DNA of 64,000 nucleotides from Chloroflexi bacterium 54-19 (GCA_001898225.1 MKTJ01000055.1:1-64000); one strand, 5' to 3'; shown: positions 49,776-60,081, numbered from the stretch's first letter. Numbers and translations are program-made. The notes: a model not told the origin generated them from the sequence alone.

Positions 49776-51458
49776 ATGATAAAGCAGAAAAAAACAAAGA
49801 ACCTAGGCCGCTACCGGCAGATCGCAGAAGTGCTGGCCCGCCACGGTCTTGGCTTCTTAGTAGGAGTATTGGGCCTGGAAAGATTCATTCCTTTTCACAA
49901 GGGTTTATTAGGCCATCCTAGCCGGGCTGAACCTTACACCCGCCCGGAACATCTAAGAATGGCCCTGGAAGAACTCGGTCCGTCTTTTATCAAACTGGGG
50001 CAGTTACTCTCGACGCGCTCCGACCTGCTTCCACAGGATTACCTGGTCGAATTTGCCAAACTACAGGACCAGGCTCCAAGGGTGCCAGGCGAACAGATCC
50101 GGGAGATAGTTGAGGCCGAGTTAGGCCGTCCTCTTAACGATATTTTTGTCACTTTTGACCTGAATCCCTTAGCGGCCGCTTCTATCGGCCAGGCCCATGC
50201 CGCAACCCTGGTTGGGGGAGAGGCGGTAGTGGTTAAAGTGCGCCGCCCAGGTGCAGTTGAACAGGTTGAAAAAGACCTGGAAATTTTTCAAAACCTGGCC
50301 GTGGCGGCCAGCAAACGCTGGGAGGTTGCCGCCGATTACGACCTGGTGGGGTTAACCCAGGAATTCGCGGCGACCCTGCGAGCGGAACTTGACTATGTTA
50401 AAGAAGGGCACAATGCCGAACGATTTACCGCTAACTTTAAAAACGAGCCTTCAGTGCATATCCCGAAGGTGTTCTGGGCGACCTCCACTACACGGGTATT
50501 GACCCTCGAACGCCTCAGCGGGGTAAAAATAAATGATCTGGCGGCCCTTGACGCGGCGGGGATTGAGCGGGGGGCATTGGCCCGGCAGGCTACGCAGGCT
50601 GTCCTTAAGATGATTTTTGAGGATGGTTTCTTCCACGCCGACTTACACCCCGGAAACTTTTTCATTGAAATTGAAGATGGTGGGCAAATTGGCCTGATTG
50701 ACTTTGGCATGGTTGGCGTGGTGGATGAGCGGACCAAACAACAGTTGATAAGTCTTTTTCTGGCAGTAACCGGTCAGGACGCCGACCGGCTGTTGGAAGC
50801 CTTTCTTGAAATCGGGGTAACACGAGGCCAGGTTGACCGCGACTTGCTCCGGCGTGACCTGGCCCAGCTGGTCTCGCGCTATTTCGGGCTCAGCCTGCAC
50901 GAGCTGGCGCTCGGCAATTTAATTGAGGAAGCCCTGGCTGTTGTCCGGCGTCACAAACTGCAACTACCTGCCAATCTGGCGTTGCTGCTAAAAACGGCCA
51001 TTATGTGCGAAGCTCTAGGCGCCCAACTCGATCCCTCTTTTCGCCTGTCACAAGTGCTGGTCCCTTACGCCAGGCAACTGATCTGGCAGCAATACAGCCC
51101 AGGCAACTGGTTTCCTAAGCTAGGCCGGTCCGGCCTGGAAGCGGCCCAATTAAGCCTGGAGTTGCCACTGGTCTTGCGCCGCTTGCTGGGGGAGTTAGAG
51201 AGAGGCGCTCTGGAAGTCGGAATGCAACCGCGCGGTTTTGAGCCAATCGTTAACCGGTTCGAGAAACTGGCCAACCGGATTGTGCTGAGCATTCTGGTTG
51301 CGGCTTTCATTATCGGCCTGGCAATACTGCTGGCTTTTTATCACCCGCCCGGCCTGGAACAATTTGCTGGCGCTCTTTTCGTAATCGGTTTCGGGCTTGC
51401 CAGCGCCTTGGGGCTTTACCTGGCCTGGAATATCATTCGCTCCGGGAGAAGCCATTAG
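49776..51458 (+). CDS. AarF/UbiB/ABC1-family atypical kinase
   Basis: 560 residues. Family motifs: KxGQ in SFIKLGQLLSTRSDLLP, the Ala-rich nucleotide loop in LAAASIGQAHAATL, the Lys in AVVVKVRRPG, catalytic HADLHPGNF, and DFGMVG for metal. Two C-terminal hydrophobic helices (SILVAAFIIGLAILLAF and ALFVIGFGLASALGLYLA) anchor it. Such proteins are ATPases that support quinone or isoprenoid lipid metabolism. The ATG at 49776 has a weak site (GAAAGAGAA). Not in an operon; Hsp20 follows after 141 bp. Confidence 0.92.
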   Translation: MIKQKKTKNLGRYRQIAEVLARHGLGFLVGVLGLERFIPFHKGLLGHPSRAEPYTRPEHLRMALEELGPSFIKLGQLLSTRSDLLPQDYLVEFAKLQDQAPRVPGEQIREIVEAELGRPLNDIFVTFDLNPLAAASIGQAHAATLVGGEAVVVKVRRPGAVEQVEKDLEIFQNLAVAASKRWEVAADYDLVGLTQEFAATLRAELDYVKEGHNAERFTANFKNEPSVHIPKVFWATSTTRVLTLERLSGVKINDLAALDAAGIERGALARQATQAVLKMIFEDGFFHADLHPGNFFIEIEDGGQIGLIDFGMVGVVDERTKQQLISLFLAVTGQDADRLLEAFLEIGVTRGQVDRDLLRRDLAQLVSRYFGLSLHELALGNLIEEALAVVRRHKLQLPANLALLLKTAIMCEALGAQLDPSFRLSQVLVPYARQLIWQQYSPGNWFPKLGRSGLEAAQLSLELPLVLRRLLGELERGALEVGMQPRGFEPIVNRFEKLANRIVLSILVAAFIIGLAILLAFYHPPGLEQFAGALFVIGFGLASALGLYLAWNIIRSGRSH

Positions 51459-51599
51459 CCTTCCATATATAATTATCATGTATACTAATCATGGTAATGA
51501 AGACGATAAACTCCTTCCCGCTTTCTCAAGGGCCAGATGAGGCTTAAAGCCACAACCTGGGCAAGGAAAAGGAGGGGAAGGAAATTAAAAGGAGAATTT

Positions 51600-51953
51600 A
51601 TGGCCCCAGCCTACCGTAACAACTCGCCTGTTCCGGTACGTATGTATCAAACGGACGACCATCTTGTAGTTGCAGCTCCCATGCCCGGTCTTGAGCCAGA
51701 GTATATAGCGATTGTTATAAAGGTCGCCCCGGTGCAATTGACCTTGCTTGGGGATGAACGGGGACCGCGCCAGCATGAACTCGATTTACTGCTGGCCGAA
51801 TGGTCCATCGGTCCCTACTTCAGGGAATTAGACTTACCTTATCCGGTCAGTGGTCCCCTTTCCAACGCAACTTACGGTAACGGGGTGCTGGTTGTCTCAA
51901 TGCCCCGTCTTAAGGGGGTTCCGGTAGCGGCCGTACCCTCCGGGCCAGGGTAA
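51600..51953 (+). CDS. Hsp20/alpha-crystallin family small heat-shock protein
   Basis: 117 residues from ATG 51600 with AAAGGAG 8 nt before; the frame to 51537 is not needed. The alpha-crystallin domain covers nearly everything: VRMYQTDDHLVVAAPMPGLE, IVIKVAPVQLTLLGDERG, PYFRELDLPYPV, and the GVLVVSMPRL strand (the GxLxVxxPK element). N- and C-terminal extensions are short. It would act as an ATP-independent holdase. No CIRCE element is visible upstream. Confidence 0.8.
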   Translation: MAPAYRNNSPVPVRMYQTDDHLVVAAPMPGLEPEYIAIVIKVAPVQLTLLGDERGPRQHELDLLLAEWSIGPYFRELDLPYPVSGPLSNATYGNGVLVVSMPRLKGVPVAAVPSGPG

Positions 51954-51989
51954 CGACAAGATAATGCTACAACCAGCCCTTGCCGCAAC

Positions 51990-52031
51990 CCAAGCCCCAA
52001 ACCCCAACCCAAGCCCCAAACCCCAACCCTC
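51990..52031. repeat. Direct repeat of a C/A-rich unit
   Basis: Two tandem copies of CAAGCCCCAAACCCCAACC between Hsp20 and the MFS gene. Non-coding. Confidence 0.75.
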
Positions 52032-52106
52032 CCCGGTTCTTCCATACCGGTCTTTTTGGCCCACTTAGCAAGCAGCTCAAAGCGCAAATCTGAGCAGCCC
52101 TAACGA

Positions 52107-53327
52107 TTACATAATCACCGACCGCGTAGTTCCCTGAGCCGGAGTGCCGCAGGCTACCTTAACTTTTGGTGCACCCCAGGCAAATAGGGCGACTGCCACC
52201 AGCAGTATGTTCAATAAAACCGCCAGGCTAATCCGGTAGCCGATCGAGTCCACCAACCACCCGGTGAGTAGAGGGGCCAGCGTGGCCCCGGCATCCCCAA
52301 AAGTACGGTAAAGACTGATTCCAATTGGCCGGTCGCCTTCGGAAGTAAAAGCGGCCAGGTAAGCCAGGGGCGCTGGCCCCACCAGGCTACTGCCAAGACC
52401 TAACAGGCCCATTCCGGCCAGGAAAACCGGGTAATTACCGGCTACTGCTAACACCAGGAGAGCGCAGACGGTTACTAAACCGCCACCCACTATAACCGTT
52501 TTAAGACTCAGGTGGTCGGCCAACCAGCCCGCCGGGTAAAAACCAAGTAAGCCGATTACACCGATGAGGGAAAGGGCCAGCCCGAGCTGTAAACTGTTTA
52601 ACCTTAACAAAATGGTCCCAAGCAGGGGTGCGGCCAGCAGTTGTGTCCCCACACGGGCAAAAACCAGGGTTAAACTCAGCAGCCAGAGAGTTCTCAGTTT
52701 TGGGTTAACTACCTGCCGCCAGGTCAGGGCTAAATTCGTAGAATATTTCTCGCGCCGAGCCTCAGGGGCCGGAGAGGGTAGTAAATCGGGCTGCCGGTTG
52801 AGTTCGCGGCGCAGCCACCAGGCGGCAAAAGCGGCCAGTAGAGCGTAGATTACAAAAGGCAGCCGGGGGCCAAACTGAGCGGCAATGATACCGCCCAAAA
52901 GCGGCCCAACCGAGGCTCCCAGTAACCCCGCCGCCAGGTAGAGCGCCAGGGAGCGGCCGGCTCCCCGGTTTTCCCCGGCGAGGGCGGCCGTACTCACCGT
53001 TCCATAAACCGCGGCGGCCGCTCCCTCCGCTGTACAAAACAGGGCCAGGCTCCAGAAATTACCGGCCACCGCGCATAAAACCGAAGCCGGTACAATTAAG
53101 GCCGGGCTGCCTACCAGGAGGGCGCGGTAACCCAGGCGCCGGGCCAGCCAGCCGGTTGGCAGCCCTACCAGTAGCCTGGTGAAACCAAAACTTGCCAGGA
53201 ATAGACCGATCAGGGCCGCGCTTGCGCCCAGTGACGCCGCGTAGGCCGGCAGTACCGGTGTGAGCAGGCCCATTCCCAGGGCCGTAATCCCCGACCCAAA
53301 CGCTAAAATCGAGCCTTTTGAACGCAT
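52107..53327 (-). CDS. MFS transporter (drug/metabolite efflux type)
   Basis: 406 residues, 12 helices expected. N-terminal half: GMGLLTPVLPAYAASLGASA, and the loop 2-3 motif GLPTGWLARRLGYRALLVG (the GxLaDrxGrr element). C-terminal half: LGFYPAGWLADHLSLKTVIV. No substrate can be told. It starts 12 nt after the P-type ATPase gene on the same strand and is probably co-transcribed with it. Confidence 0.88.
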   Translation of the reverse strand: MRSKGSILAFGSGITALGMGLLTPVLPAYAASLGASAALIGLFLASFGFTRLLVGLPTGWLARRLGYRALLVGSPALIVPASVLCAVAGNFWSLALFCTAEGAAAAVYGTVSTAALAGENRGAGRSLALYLAAGLLGASVGPLLGGIIAAQFGPRLPFVIYALLAAFAAWWLRRELNRQPDLLPSPAPEARREKYSTNLALTWRQVVNPKLRTLWLLSLTLVFARVGTQLLAAPLLGTILLRLNSLQLGLALSLIGVIGLLGFYPAGWLADHLSLKTVIVGGGLVTVCALLVLAVAGNYPVFLAGMGLLGLGSSLVGPAPLAYLAAFTSEGDRPIGISLYRTFGDAGATLAPLLTGWLVDSIGYRISLAVLLNILLVAVALFAWGAPKVKVACGTPAQGTTRSVIM

Positions 53328-53339
53328 TAGCTGGCAGTC

Positions 53340-55970
53340 CTAAGCCGAATGAACTGGCGGGGCCGGTGGAGTGAGAGCCTGGACACCGGGGCCTGGGCGG
53401 TTGTTGTCACCGGCCGCCGCGCTGGAGCGCCAGCCGGGCAGGCGGGTCCGCTTTAACATGAGAGCATTAGTCGCAACCAGGAGTGAACTGCCAGCCATTG
53501 AGAGGGCGGCGATTTCCGGTCGTAAGAGCAAACCGAAGAACGGGTAGAACAACCCGGCCGCGATCGGAAAGGCGACCGTGTTGTACCCGACCGCCCAGAA
53601 GAGGTTCTGTTTCATTTTGCGAACGGTCGCCCGGCTGAGGGCAATTGCCCCGATCACATCGAAGGGATCGCTCTTCATCAGCACCACATCGGCAGTTTCC
53701 ATAGCCACGTCGCTACCGGCGCCTATGGCAATTCCGACATCGGCCTGGGCCAGGGCCGGGGCATCGTTAATGCCGTCGCCTACCATCGCCACCAACTTCC
53801 CCTGCTGCTGAAGCTCTTTGACCTTGGCGGCCTTCTGGTTGGGAAGCACCTCGGCCAGGACTGTTTGAATGCCTAATTCGCTGGCGATGCGTTCAGCCGT
53901 AGCCCGGTTATCCCCGCTCAACATGACTACCTGGACTCCTAGCCTCTTAAGCTCGGCTACCGCCTGCCGAGAGGTAGGCCGAATAGCATCGGCGATGGCA
54001 ATCAACCTGGCCGCCTGACCATCTACAGCCGCGTACACCACCGTTCGCCCCGCGCCTTCCAGGCTGGCAGCCGTTTCAGCTAGGGGCAAGCCGGCCAGGG
54101 TAATTCCATTGTCATTCATAAGCTTGCGGTTGCCTGCCAGCATCGCCCGGCCCTCGACAGTTGCCTTCAACCCGTGGCCGGGAATAGCCTCAAAGTCGAG
54201 CGGCTCGGCCAGGCCCAGGTTGCGAGTTTTAGCATAGTCCACTATTGCCTGGGCCAGGGGGTGTTCGCTCGATTGCTCGGCCGAGGCCACCAGGCGGGCC
54301 AGCTGGTCGGCCGAAACCGCCGGGCCGGCCACCTCTAACGACACCACGCCAGGCTGCCCAACGGTCAGGGTGCCGGTTTTGTCAAAGATGATGGTCTGGA
54401 TTTTACTGGCTTGCTCCAGGGCGGTAGCGTTTTTATAAAGAACACCATTGAGTGCCCCCAGGCCAGTGCCAACCATTACGGCGGTGGGAGTGGCAAGGCC
54501 CAGCGCGTCCGGGCAGGCGATAATCACCACGGTAATTGCCAGGGTCAGGGCAAAGACTAAGCTGGCTCCGGCCACCAAATACCAGCCTAAAAAGGTCGCC
54601 AGGCCAAAACCGACCGCCGCCGCTACCAGCCACTGGGCGGCTTTATCGGCCAGCCGCTGGGCCGGGGCTTTCGAATTCTGGGCAGTCTGGACCAGCTTGA
54701 CGATTTGGGCCAGGGCCGTATCTTTACCAACCCTGGTAGCCCGGAAGCGGAAAGTGCCGGTCTTGTTGATAGTCGCACCGATAACCGTTACCCCCGGCGC
54801 TTTTTTGACCGGTAGGCTTTCACCGGTAATCATGCTTTCGTCCACGCTGGAACTTCCTTCGATTACCAGACCGTCCACCGGAATTTTGTCACCGGGCCGG
54901 ACCAGCACAATATCGTCCAGCTGCACCTGGGCAGTGGGCACTTCGACGGGTTGGCCATCCCGGATAACGGTTGCTTTAGGCGGGGCCAGGTCGAGCAGCG
55001 CCCGAATGGCTGTGGATGCTCCCGACCGGGCCTTCATTTCCATCCAGTGGCCGAACAGCACAAAGGAAAGTAGCACCACCGAAGCCTCGTAGAAAACTTC
55101 ACCCGCGAAGAAGAAAGTAGCGACGGCGCTGAAGAGGTAACCGGCCCCGACCGAAAGAGCGACCAGCACCGACATATCCAGGATTCGGTTCTTTAAAGCG
55201 CGGTAGGCTCCTACGAAAAACATCTGGCCGCCCCAGAGGACAGCCGGAGTAGAAAGCAGGAATAGCCACAGGTTGACCGGCAGGCCAAACGGCGTGGACA
55301 ATTTCAGGCCGAAAACCTCGGTTGCCAGCGGCGAATAGAGTGAAACGACAATCGCCAGGATAAAGGTGACAATAAACCGCTTGCGCATATCAAGGACCAT
55401 CTTTTCCATGCTCATGCCTGCACCGTGGCCCATTTCATGGGCTAGCTGGGCCTGTTCGCTGGAGTTAGAGTTGGAGTTGGAGTGTGAAGCCCTCTCGCCC
55501 ACGCCCATGCTATGCTCACTATGTTCCTCACTTGCTGGGGTAGGTCCAGCGTGTTCAGGGGAAGGTTTAGCCGGACTGGTTGGTGCGGCAGGTGGGGGCA
55601 CGGTTTCGGTTTCTACTCCCATATGATCCGCCCTGTGCTCATGGGGAGGGGGAGCCACCGCTTTGCCCGCCGGGGATGGCCCCTTCGAAGCAGAAGCCGA
55701 AGCAGGGGCAGGGGTTTTATTCAACCCGTCTGGTGAGCATAAATGGCTGGGCAAAACTTCGCCCTGGCAGTGGTAGCCACATTGCTCAATAAGCTGCCCT
55801 ATTTCGGGTGGGGAAATTACGGTTTCGTCATAGCCGACCGTAACCGTACTACTCATATAGTTAGCTTCAGCCAGTTGAATGCCAGGATGGCGGCGCAAAA
55901 AAGTTTCCAGGGCGGGGCCGGAACTGCCTTGCAGCATTCCCCCGGCCTCTAATACAATTTCTTTACTCAT
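53340..55970 (-). CDS. P1B-type heavy-metal ATPase with CPD motif and degenerate HMA domain
   Basis: 876 residues. The N-terminus is an HMA fold (about 1-70) in which the CxxC is lost (GGMLQGSSG). A His-rich linker follows ([32 protein letters not shown]). The core is complete: TGESLPVKK (actuator), C486-P487-D488 in [15 protein letters not shown] (membrane metal site), D530 in DKTGTLT (phosphorylation), [10 protein letters not shown] (P1B-specific HP), [10 protein letters not shown]. Cu(I) pumps usually have CPC and Cu(II)-type CopB pumps CPH; CPD suggests altered selectivity. It lies between cfa and the MFS gene. Confidence 0.9.
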   Translation of the reverse strand: MSKEIVLEAGGMLQGSSGPALETFLRRHPGIQLAEANYMSSTVTVGYDETVISPPEIGQLIEQCGYHCQGEVLPSHLCSPDGLNKTPAPASASASKGPSPAGKAVAPPPHEHRADHMGVETETVPPPAAPTSPAKPSPEHAGPTPASEEHSEHSMGVGERASHSNSNSNSSEQAQLAHEMGHGAGMSMEKMVLDMRKRFIVTFILAIVVSLYSPLATEVFGLKLSTPFGLPVNLWLFLLSTPAVLWGGQMFFVGAYRALKNRILDMSVLVALSVGAGYLFSAVATFFFAGEVFYEASVVLLSFVLFGHWMEMKARSGASTAIRALLDLAPPKATVIRDGQPVEVPTAQVQLDDIVLVRPGDKIPVDGLVIEGSSSVDESMITGESLPVKKAPGVTVIGATINKTGTFRFRATRVGKDTALAQIVKLVQTAQNSKAPAQRLADKAAQWLVAAAVGFGLATFLGWYLVAGASLVFALTLAITVVIIACPDALGLATPTAVMVGTGLGALNGVLYKNATALEQASKIQTIIFDKTGTLTVGQPGVVSLEVAGPAVSADQLARLVASAEQSSEHPLAQAIVDYAKTRNLGLAEPLDFEAIPGHGLKATVEGRAMLAGNRKLMNDNGITLAGLPLAETAASLEGAGRTVVYAAVDGQAARLIAIADAIRPTSRQAVAELKRLGVQVVMLSGDNRATAERIASELGIQTVLAEVLPNQKAAKVKELQQQGKLVAMVGDGINDAPALAQADVGIAIGAGSDVAMETADVVLMKSDPFDVIGAIALSRATVRKMKQNLFWAVGYNTVAFPIAAGLFYPFFGLLLRPEIAALSMAGSSLLVATNALMLKRTRLPGWRSSAAAGDNNRPGPGVQALTPPAPPVHSA

Positions 55971-56039
55971 TTTGTTCTCCTAATTTTTGTTCTTTTGGTC
56001 AGCCGTGTTTCGCCTCTTTGCCTGCTTCGCCTGCGCCGG

Positions 56040-57335
56040 TCAAATATACCAATCTTGCCGGGTAAAGGGCAGGTAGGACTGGCCCGCTGCCCCGGGTTTA
56101 ATCAGTAAGGTCTGGTAAACACTAAGCTGGTTAGTTTTAAAACCGTATGCCGCGGCCGCCATGTAAAGCCGCCAGATGCGGTATGTCGGTTCGTCCACAA
56201 TTTTTAGGACCTCGGCGTGCGACGCCTCCAGCCGTTGCACCCACTGCCGCAGGGTCAGCAGGTAGTGTTCGCGCAGGCTTTCCAGGTCTCGCGCTTCTAA
56301 ACCGGCCTGTTCGGCCTCGTGCAGTATCGTGCTGATGGGCACAAGTTCCCCATCCGGGAAGACATAGTTCTCAATCAGGCCTGGGCCACTTATTTCTGGC
56401 TGGGCCAACCCGGTAGCGATGCCGTGATTTAGAAAGACGCCGCCCGACCTGAGCAGACGGTAAGCCTGCTTGAAATAAGTGGGCAACATTTTATGGCCGA
56501 CATGTTCGACCATTCCCACGCTAACCAGGGCATCGTAGCTTTCAGGTTCAGGTAGCTCCCGGTAGTCTTTTACCTGAACCCGCGCCCGCTCGGAAAGGCC
56601 GGCCAGGGCAATTTGGGCGTTGGCGTAATCTGCCTGGGGTTGGCTGAGGGTAATGCCGGTTACATCCACCCCGAAATGGCTGGCCGCGTACAACGCCAGG
56701 CTGCCCCAGCCGCACCCCAGGTCCAGCAGTTTCTGGCCGGGCCGGAGCCGTAACTTGCGGCAGATATAATCCAGCTTGTTAGTCTGGGCCGTGTCCAGGT
56801 CTTCCCGGTCGTTGTGATAATAGGCGCAGGAATAGACCATTTGCCGGTCCAGCCAGAGCCGGTAAAAGTCGGTTGAAACGTTATAGTGGTAAGTTACAGC
56901 CTCCCGGTCCCGTTCAAGAGAATGAGGTTGGCCTTTAAGCCGGGCCGGCGGGCGCCCGCCAATTCGCTCATTTTTTAAGTCGGGCAGATGCCGGAGCTCG
57001 TTTAAGTGATATAGCTTGCGGTGCCAGCCCAGTGTAACTTGCCGCAGGGTATCGTCCAGTTCAAAAATTTCTTCCAGATTACCTTCCAAGTCAAAATCGT
57101 TGTAGAGGTAGGCTTCGGCTAAAGCCACTTCGGTACCCGGCAGCAACATGGCCCGCAATGCCCCCGGATGGTTGAGCACCAATGTAAGGTCAAATTGCCC
57201 TTCGTGCGGCCAATAACTTTTGTCCCACAGGCGCACCCCCACTCCCTGGGGCAATTTCGAGCCAAACAACTGGTCTAGCAACCGTAACGTCAACTGCCTG
57301 GCCGTCGGGCTTTCCGGTACAATTTCTGTAATCAC
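56040..57335 (-). CDS. cfa: Cyclopropane-fatty-acyl-phospholipid synthase family protein
   Basis: 431 residues, full length. N-terminal domain (1-130) has GVRLWDKSYWPHEGQFDLTL. The methyltransferase part has YHYNVSTDFYRLWLDRQMVY, YSCAYYHNDREDLDTAQTNK, the SAM loop LLDLGCGWGSLALYAASHFG, ITLSQPQADYANAQ, DALVSVGMVEHVGHKMLPTY, GGVFLNHGI. These are the Cfa hallmarks (substrate-binding Y-S-C-A-Y, and VGMxEHVG). It adds a methylene to unsaturated acyl chains of membrane phospholipids. It follows the YhgE/Pip gene by 81 bp and precedes the ATPase by 69 bp. Confidence 0.93.
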   Translation of the reverse strand: MITEIVPESPTARQLTLRLLDQLFGSKLPQGVGVRLWDKSYWPHEGQFDLTLVLNHPGALRAMLLPGTEVALAEAYLYNDFDLEGNLEEIFELDDTLRQVTLGWHRKLYHLNELRHLPDLKNERIGGRPPARLKGQPHSLERDREAVTYHYNVSTDFYRLWLDRQMVYSCAYYHNDREDLDTAQTNKLDYICRKLRLRPGQKLLDLGCGWGSLALYAASHFGVDVTGITLSQPQADYANAQIALAGLSERARVQVKDYRELPEPESYDALVSVGMVEHVGHKMLPTYFKQAYRLLRSGGVFLNHGIATGLAQPEISGPGLIENYVFPDGELVPISTILHEAEQAGLEARDLESLREHYLLTLRQWVQRLEASHAEVLKIVDEPTYRIWRLYMAAAAYGFKTNQLSVYQTLLIKPGAAGQSYLPFTRQDWYI

Positions 57336-57416
57336 TGCTAATCTCCTTTCCTTCTCTGCTTCTTAAGGTTAAATTGATTAAAATCAAAATAATAAGCTTA
57401 CTTTATTTATTTACAA

Positions 57417-58754
57417 TTAAGCTTTGACCTGTTCCACTCGTTCGGTTGTTACCGGCGAAAGCCTGGCGCTGTTAGCGGCCAGCCGGTTACGCCGGGTAAG
57501 GCCAAAGCTGATCAGCCAACCGAATACCAGGCTACCTAGCAGGTAGCCTCCCAGTACCAGCAGGGCCAGCCCCAGGCCACTTTCCAGATTGCCGTTCATA
57601 AATAGCAGGGCGCGCATACCTTCGGTAATATGGCCTGCAGGCAGCCACAGGTGCAGGAACTGCCACAGGCCGGGCACCATTTCCAGGGAATAAGGCCCCC
57701 CGGAAGCCGGGACACCCAGAATGGTAAAGAAGAAGAGGCCAATCACCAGGCTCAGGTGATAACCAAATACAGTCTGGAAAAAGAGGGCCAGGAAGTTGAT
57801 AGTCAGCATACTGAAGACTGCGAACAGGCTCAGGCTAACCCAATCCGGTGCATCCATACCGAGCAGGCCGACCGCCACCCAGGTATCGAGCAGCCCCACG
57901 CCTACCGCCATCAGGCCGTACAGGGCGGCTTTGGTGTAGAAAACGCTCAGGGCCGAAAGCTGCGGCTCGATCAGGTTTTGCTGCTTTTCAATGTAGTGGT
58001 CAACTTGCTGTCCCAGGTCAAGAACGTTCAGGCGTTTATTTAACTTGCGCCGCTTCTCAGTGTAGCTGTCTACCAGAATACTTAACAGGTTCGTACCAAC
58101 AAAGCCGCTTAAAATAAGCATTAAGGCGAAGTAGAAAGGCGAGAGTCCACGGGCGCTGTTTTCGCCCACCGGCATACTCAGTACGAACCTGGCCTGGACC
58201 GGGTCATTAAGCAGCCCCGCCACTTCCGCCGGAACTTTAGCCGCACTGGCCTGAAGTTTTTGTTTAAGCTGGTCACCGGTAGTCGTCGATATGTTTGTTA
58301 CAACTGCCTGAATAATGCCCCTGGCCGCCGAGTCGGCCAGCGGTCCGGCTGCCTGGTTGGTCAGAACCTCAAGCTGTATCGGCCTGGTCGCCTTCAGGCT
58401 GCCCAGGGCCGCCAGGCTTCCGGAATAATCCGGCGGGATTATCAGGGCAGCGTAGTAGTTAACCTTGTTAAGTTCACTGACGGCGGCTTCACGGGAGGGC
58501 AGCACGGTCCAGCGGAAAGACTGGTTGGGTTGAGAGGCCATGAGACGGTCCACCACCTGCTGGCCGTAGTTAAGTTTCTGGCCCGCCAGTTCCAGGCCCT
58601 GGTCAGCATTAATCACGGCCAGAGGTAAATCGCGGGTGTTAGAGGCCGGGCTTAAAAAAGCGCCCAGGTAGCTAAAAGTAATCAAAGAACCCAGCAACAC
58701 GGTTACTCCTAATGCCAGCCAGGTGAGCCGATCTTTTAGCAGGTGCTTAAACAT
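57417..58754 (-). CDS. YhgE/Pip-like ABC-2 membrane protein
   Basis: 445 residues from ATG 58754 (TTTGGAGG 8 nt before); a frame five codons longer exists. N-terminal helix LTWLALGVTVLLGSLITFSY, then a large external domain (LPLAVINADQGLELAGQKLN, SREAAVSELNKVNYYAALII) and five to six helices at the C-terminus (YFALMLILSGFVGTNLLSIL, VIGLFFFTILGVPASGGPYS). The order is that of YhgE/Pip and SNG1-like proteins, related to ABC-2 permeases and type VII secretion accessory proteins. A four-repeat array (58897-58936) lies upstream, so it is probably the first gene of the unit YhgE, Cfa, ATPase, MFS. Confidence 0.75.
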   Translation of the reverse strand: MFKHLLKDRLTWLALGVTVLLGSLITFSYLGAFLSPASNTRDLPLAVINADQGLELAGQKLNYGQQVVDRLMASQPNQSFRWTVLPSREAAVSELNKVNYYAALIIPPDYSGSLAALGSLKATRPIQLEVLTNQAAGPLADSAARGIIQAVVTNISTTTGDQLKQKLQASAAKVPAEVAGLLNDPVQARFVLSMPVGENSARGLSPFYFALMLILSGFVGTNLLSILVDSYTEKRRKLNKRLNVLDLGQQVDHYIEKQQNLIEPQLSALSVFYTKAALYGLMAVGVGLLDTWVAVGLLGMDAPDWVSLSLFAVFSMLTINFLALFFQTVFGYHLSLVIGLFFFTILGVPASGGPYSLEMVPGLWQFLHLWLPAGHITEGMRALLFMNGNLESGLGLALLVLGGYLLGSLVFGWLISFGLTRRNRLAANSARLSPVTTERVEQVKA

Positions 58755-58896
58755 TGGTTTGTCCTCCAAATTTTAGTAGATTTACTGTTACTGGATAGGC
58801 AGAAATTAATCACTAACAAACTAACTTACAGGAAAAGGCCGCCGTATCCAGCTCTTAATAAAAAGTAAGTGTACATAGAAAGGATAGAATGATTTA

Positions 58897-58936
58897 CTTA
58901 GGAGAAACTTAGGAGGAGTTGAGCATTAGCTGAGGA
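58897..58936 (-). promoter_or_regulatory. Four direct repeats with exact 11-bp period (CTKAGGA)
   Basis: CTTAGGA (58897), CTTAGGA (58908), TTGAGCA (58919), CTGAGGA (58930), same unit, period and copy number as the array at 48918-48957, and about 140-180 bp before the start at 58754. Confidence 0.7.
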
Positions 58937-58992
58937 TCAGGCCGGTAAGTTAATTAAATTAGACCCTTACCGGGCTTTCCTTACCTTTAGCT

Positions 58993-59961
58993 TTACATTA
59001 CCTGTTTATTGGAGCCTGACATTGAAATTACCAGGCCGGAAATTATCACGACAATTCCGGCAACTTCCAGCCAGCTAAGACTTTCCCCGAAAAATACAAA
59101 GGCCAGTCCAAGCCCGAAGCCCGGCACCAAAAAGAAAAAGAGGCTCAACCGGCCCACTTCGGCCCGCTGTATCAACCAGTACCACAGGGCGGTAGTAAGC
59201 GAGGTACCGGCCAGGGCCAGGAAAATCAGTTCGCCCGCAAATGCCCAGGTCCAGTTGAAGGCGGTTTGTTGCTCGGTCAAGGTTGAAAAGGCCAGAAGGG
59301 GTAGGCTGCCCAGAATTAATTGCCAGGCCGTAACGGCCAGCAGGCTATTTTCGGGATGCATTCGCTTGATAACAACGTTGCCAATGGCGGCCCCGAGCGA
59401 GGAAGCCAGCGCTGTCACCGTACCGAGAAAGCCAAAAAAATCGGAGGAAAGTAGCACCGGCCCGGAAATTAAGCCTATCCCGGCCAGGCCCAATCCCAGG
59501 GCAGCCATTTTAAGGCGGGTAACCGGCTCGCCTAAAAACAGCCCGGCCAGGAGCAGGGTAAACAAGGCCTGGGTATTTCCCAGCACGGAGGCGATCCCGG
59601 CCCCGGTACGCCCCGGGCTGAGAAACATCCCGCCAAAGGTCAGGGTGGTCGCACTGAGCGCCAATACCACAAGCCAGGGCCAGCTTTGGCGAGCCGGAAT
59701 TAAGGGCTTGCGCCAGATGACGACCAGCAGGAGAAGGGCTATCCCGGCGATTAAAGCTCTCAGCCAGCCGAAGCTCAGAGGTGGCGCGAAGGCCAGCCCG
59801 GCCTTGATCACCACAAAGCAGGTGGCGTATATCAGAGTAATAGCGGTCATAACAAAAAGTTGCTGCCGAGTTGATACACCGGTAGCGGGGCCAGGCGGCC
59901 CAGGGTTAGCTTGAGTTAATAAGCTAACACTACGGCCGCCTGGCCGGTCGAGATGATTCAT
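58993..59961 (-). CDS. EamA-family (DMT superfamily) transporter
   Basis: 322 residues with ten expected helices in two EamA halves. First half: IYATCFVVIKAGLAFAPPLS and SFGWLRALIAGIALLLLVV. Between them SVLGNTQALFTLLLAGLFLG. Second half: IGNVVIKRMHPENSLLAVTA, AGTSLTTALWYWLIQRAEVG, FFLVPGFGLGLAFVFFGESL. Substrate unknown. No operon partner: 238 bp to the YhgE gene, 120 bp to DoxX. Confidence 0.85.
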   Translation of the reverse strand: MNHLDRPGGRSVSLLTQANPGPPGPATGVSTRQQLFVMTAITLIYATCFVVIKAGLAFAPPLSFGWLRALIAGIALLLLVVIWRKPLIPARQSWPWLVVLALSATTLTFGGMFLSPGRTGAGIASVLGNTQALFTLLLAGLFLGEPVTRLKMAALGLGLAGIGLISGPVLLSSDFFGFLGTVTALASSLGAAIGNVVIKRMHPENSLLAVTAWQLILGSLPLLAFSTLTEQQTAFNWTWAFAGELIFLALAGTSLTTALWYWLIQRAEVGRLSLFFFLVPGFGLGLAFVFFGESLSWLEVAGIVVIISGLVISMSGSNKQVM

Positions 59962-60081
59962 AGTTAATTAACTTTCATTGCTTCCCAACTCAACAGCTTT
60001 GCTCAAAACGCAAGAAGTCGGTTTACCTGGCGCAAGGCTATTACTTTTCAGGCATACTCCTGACGAAACCTTTGCCGGAAT

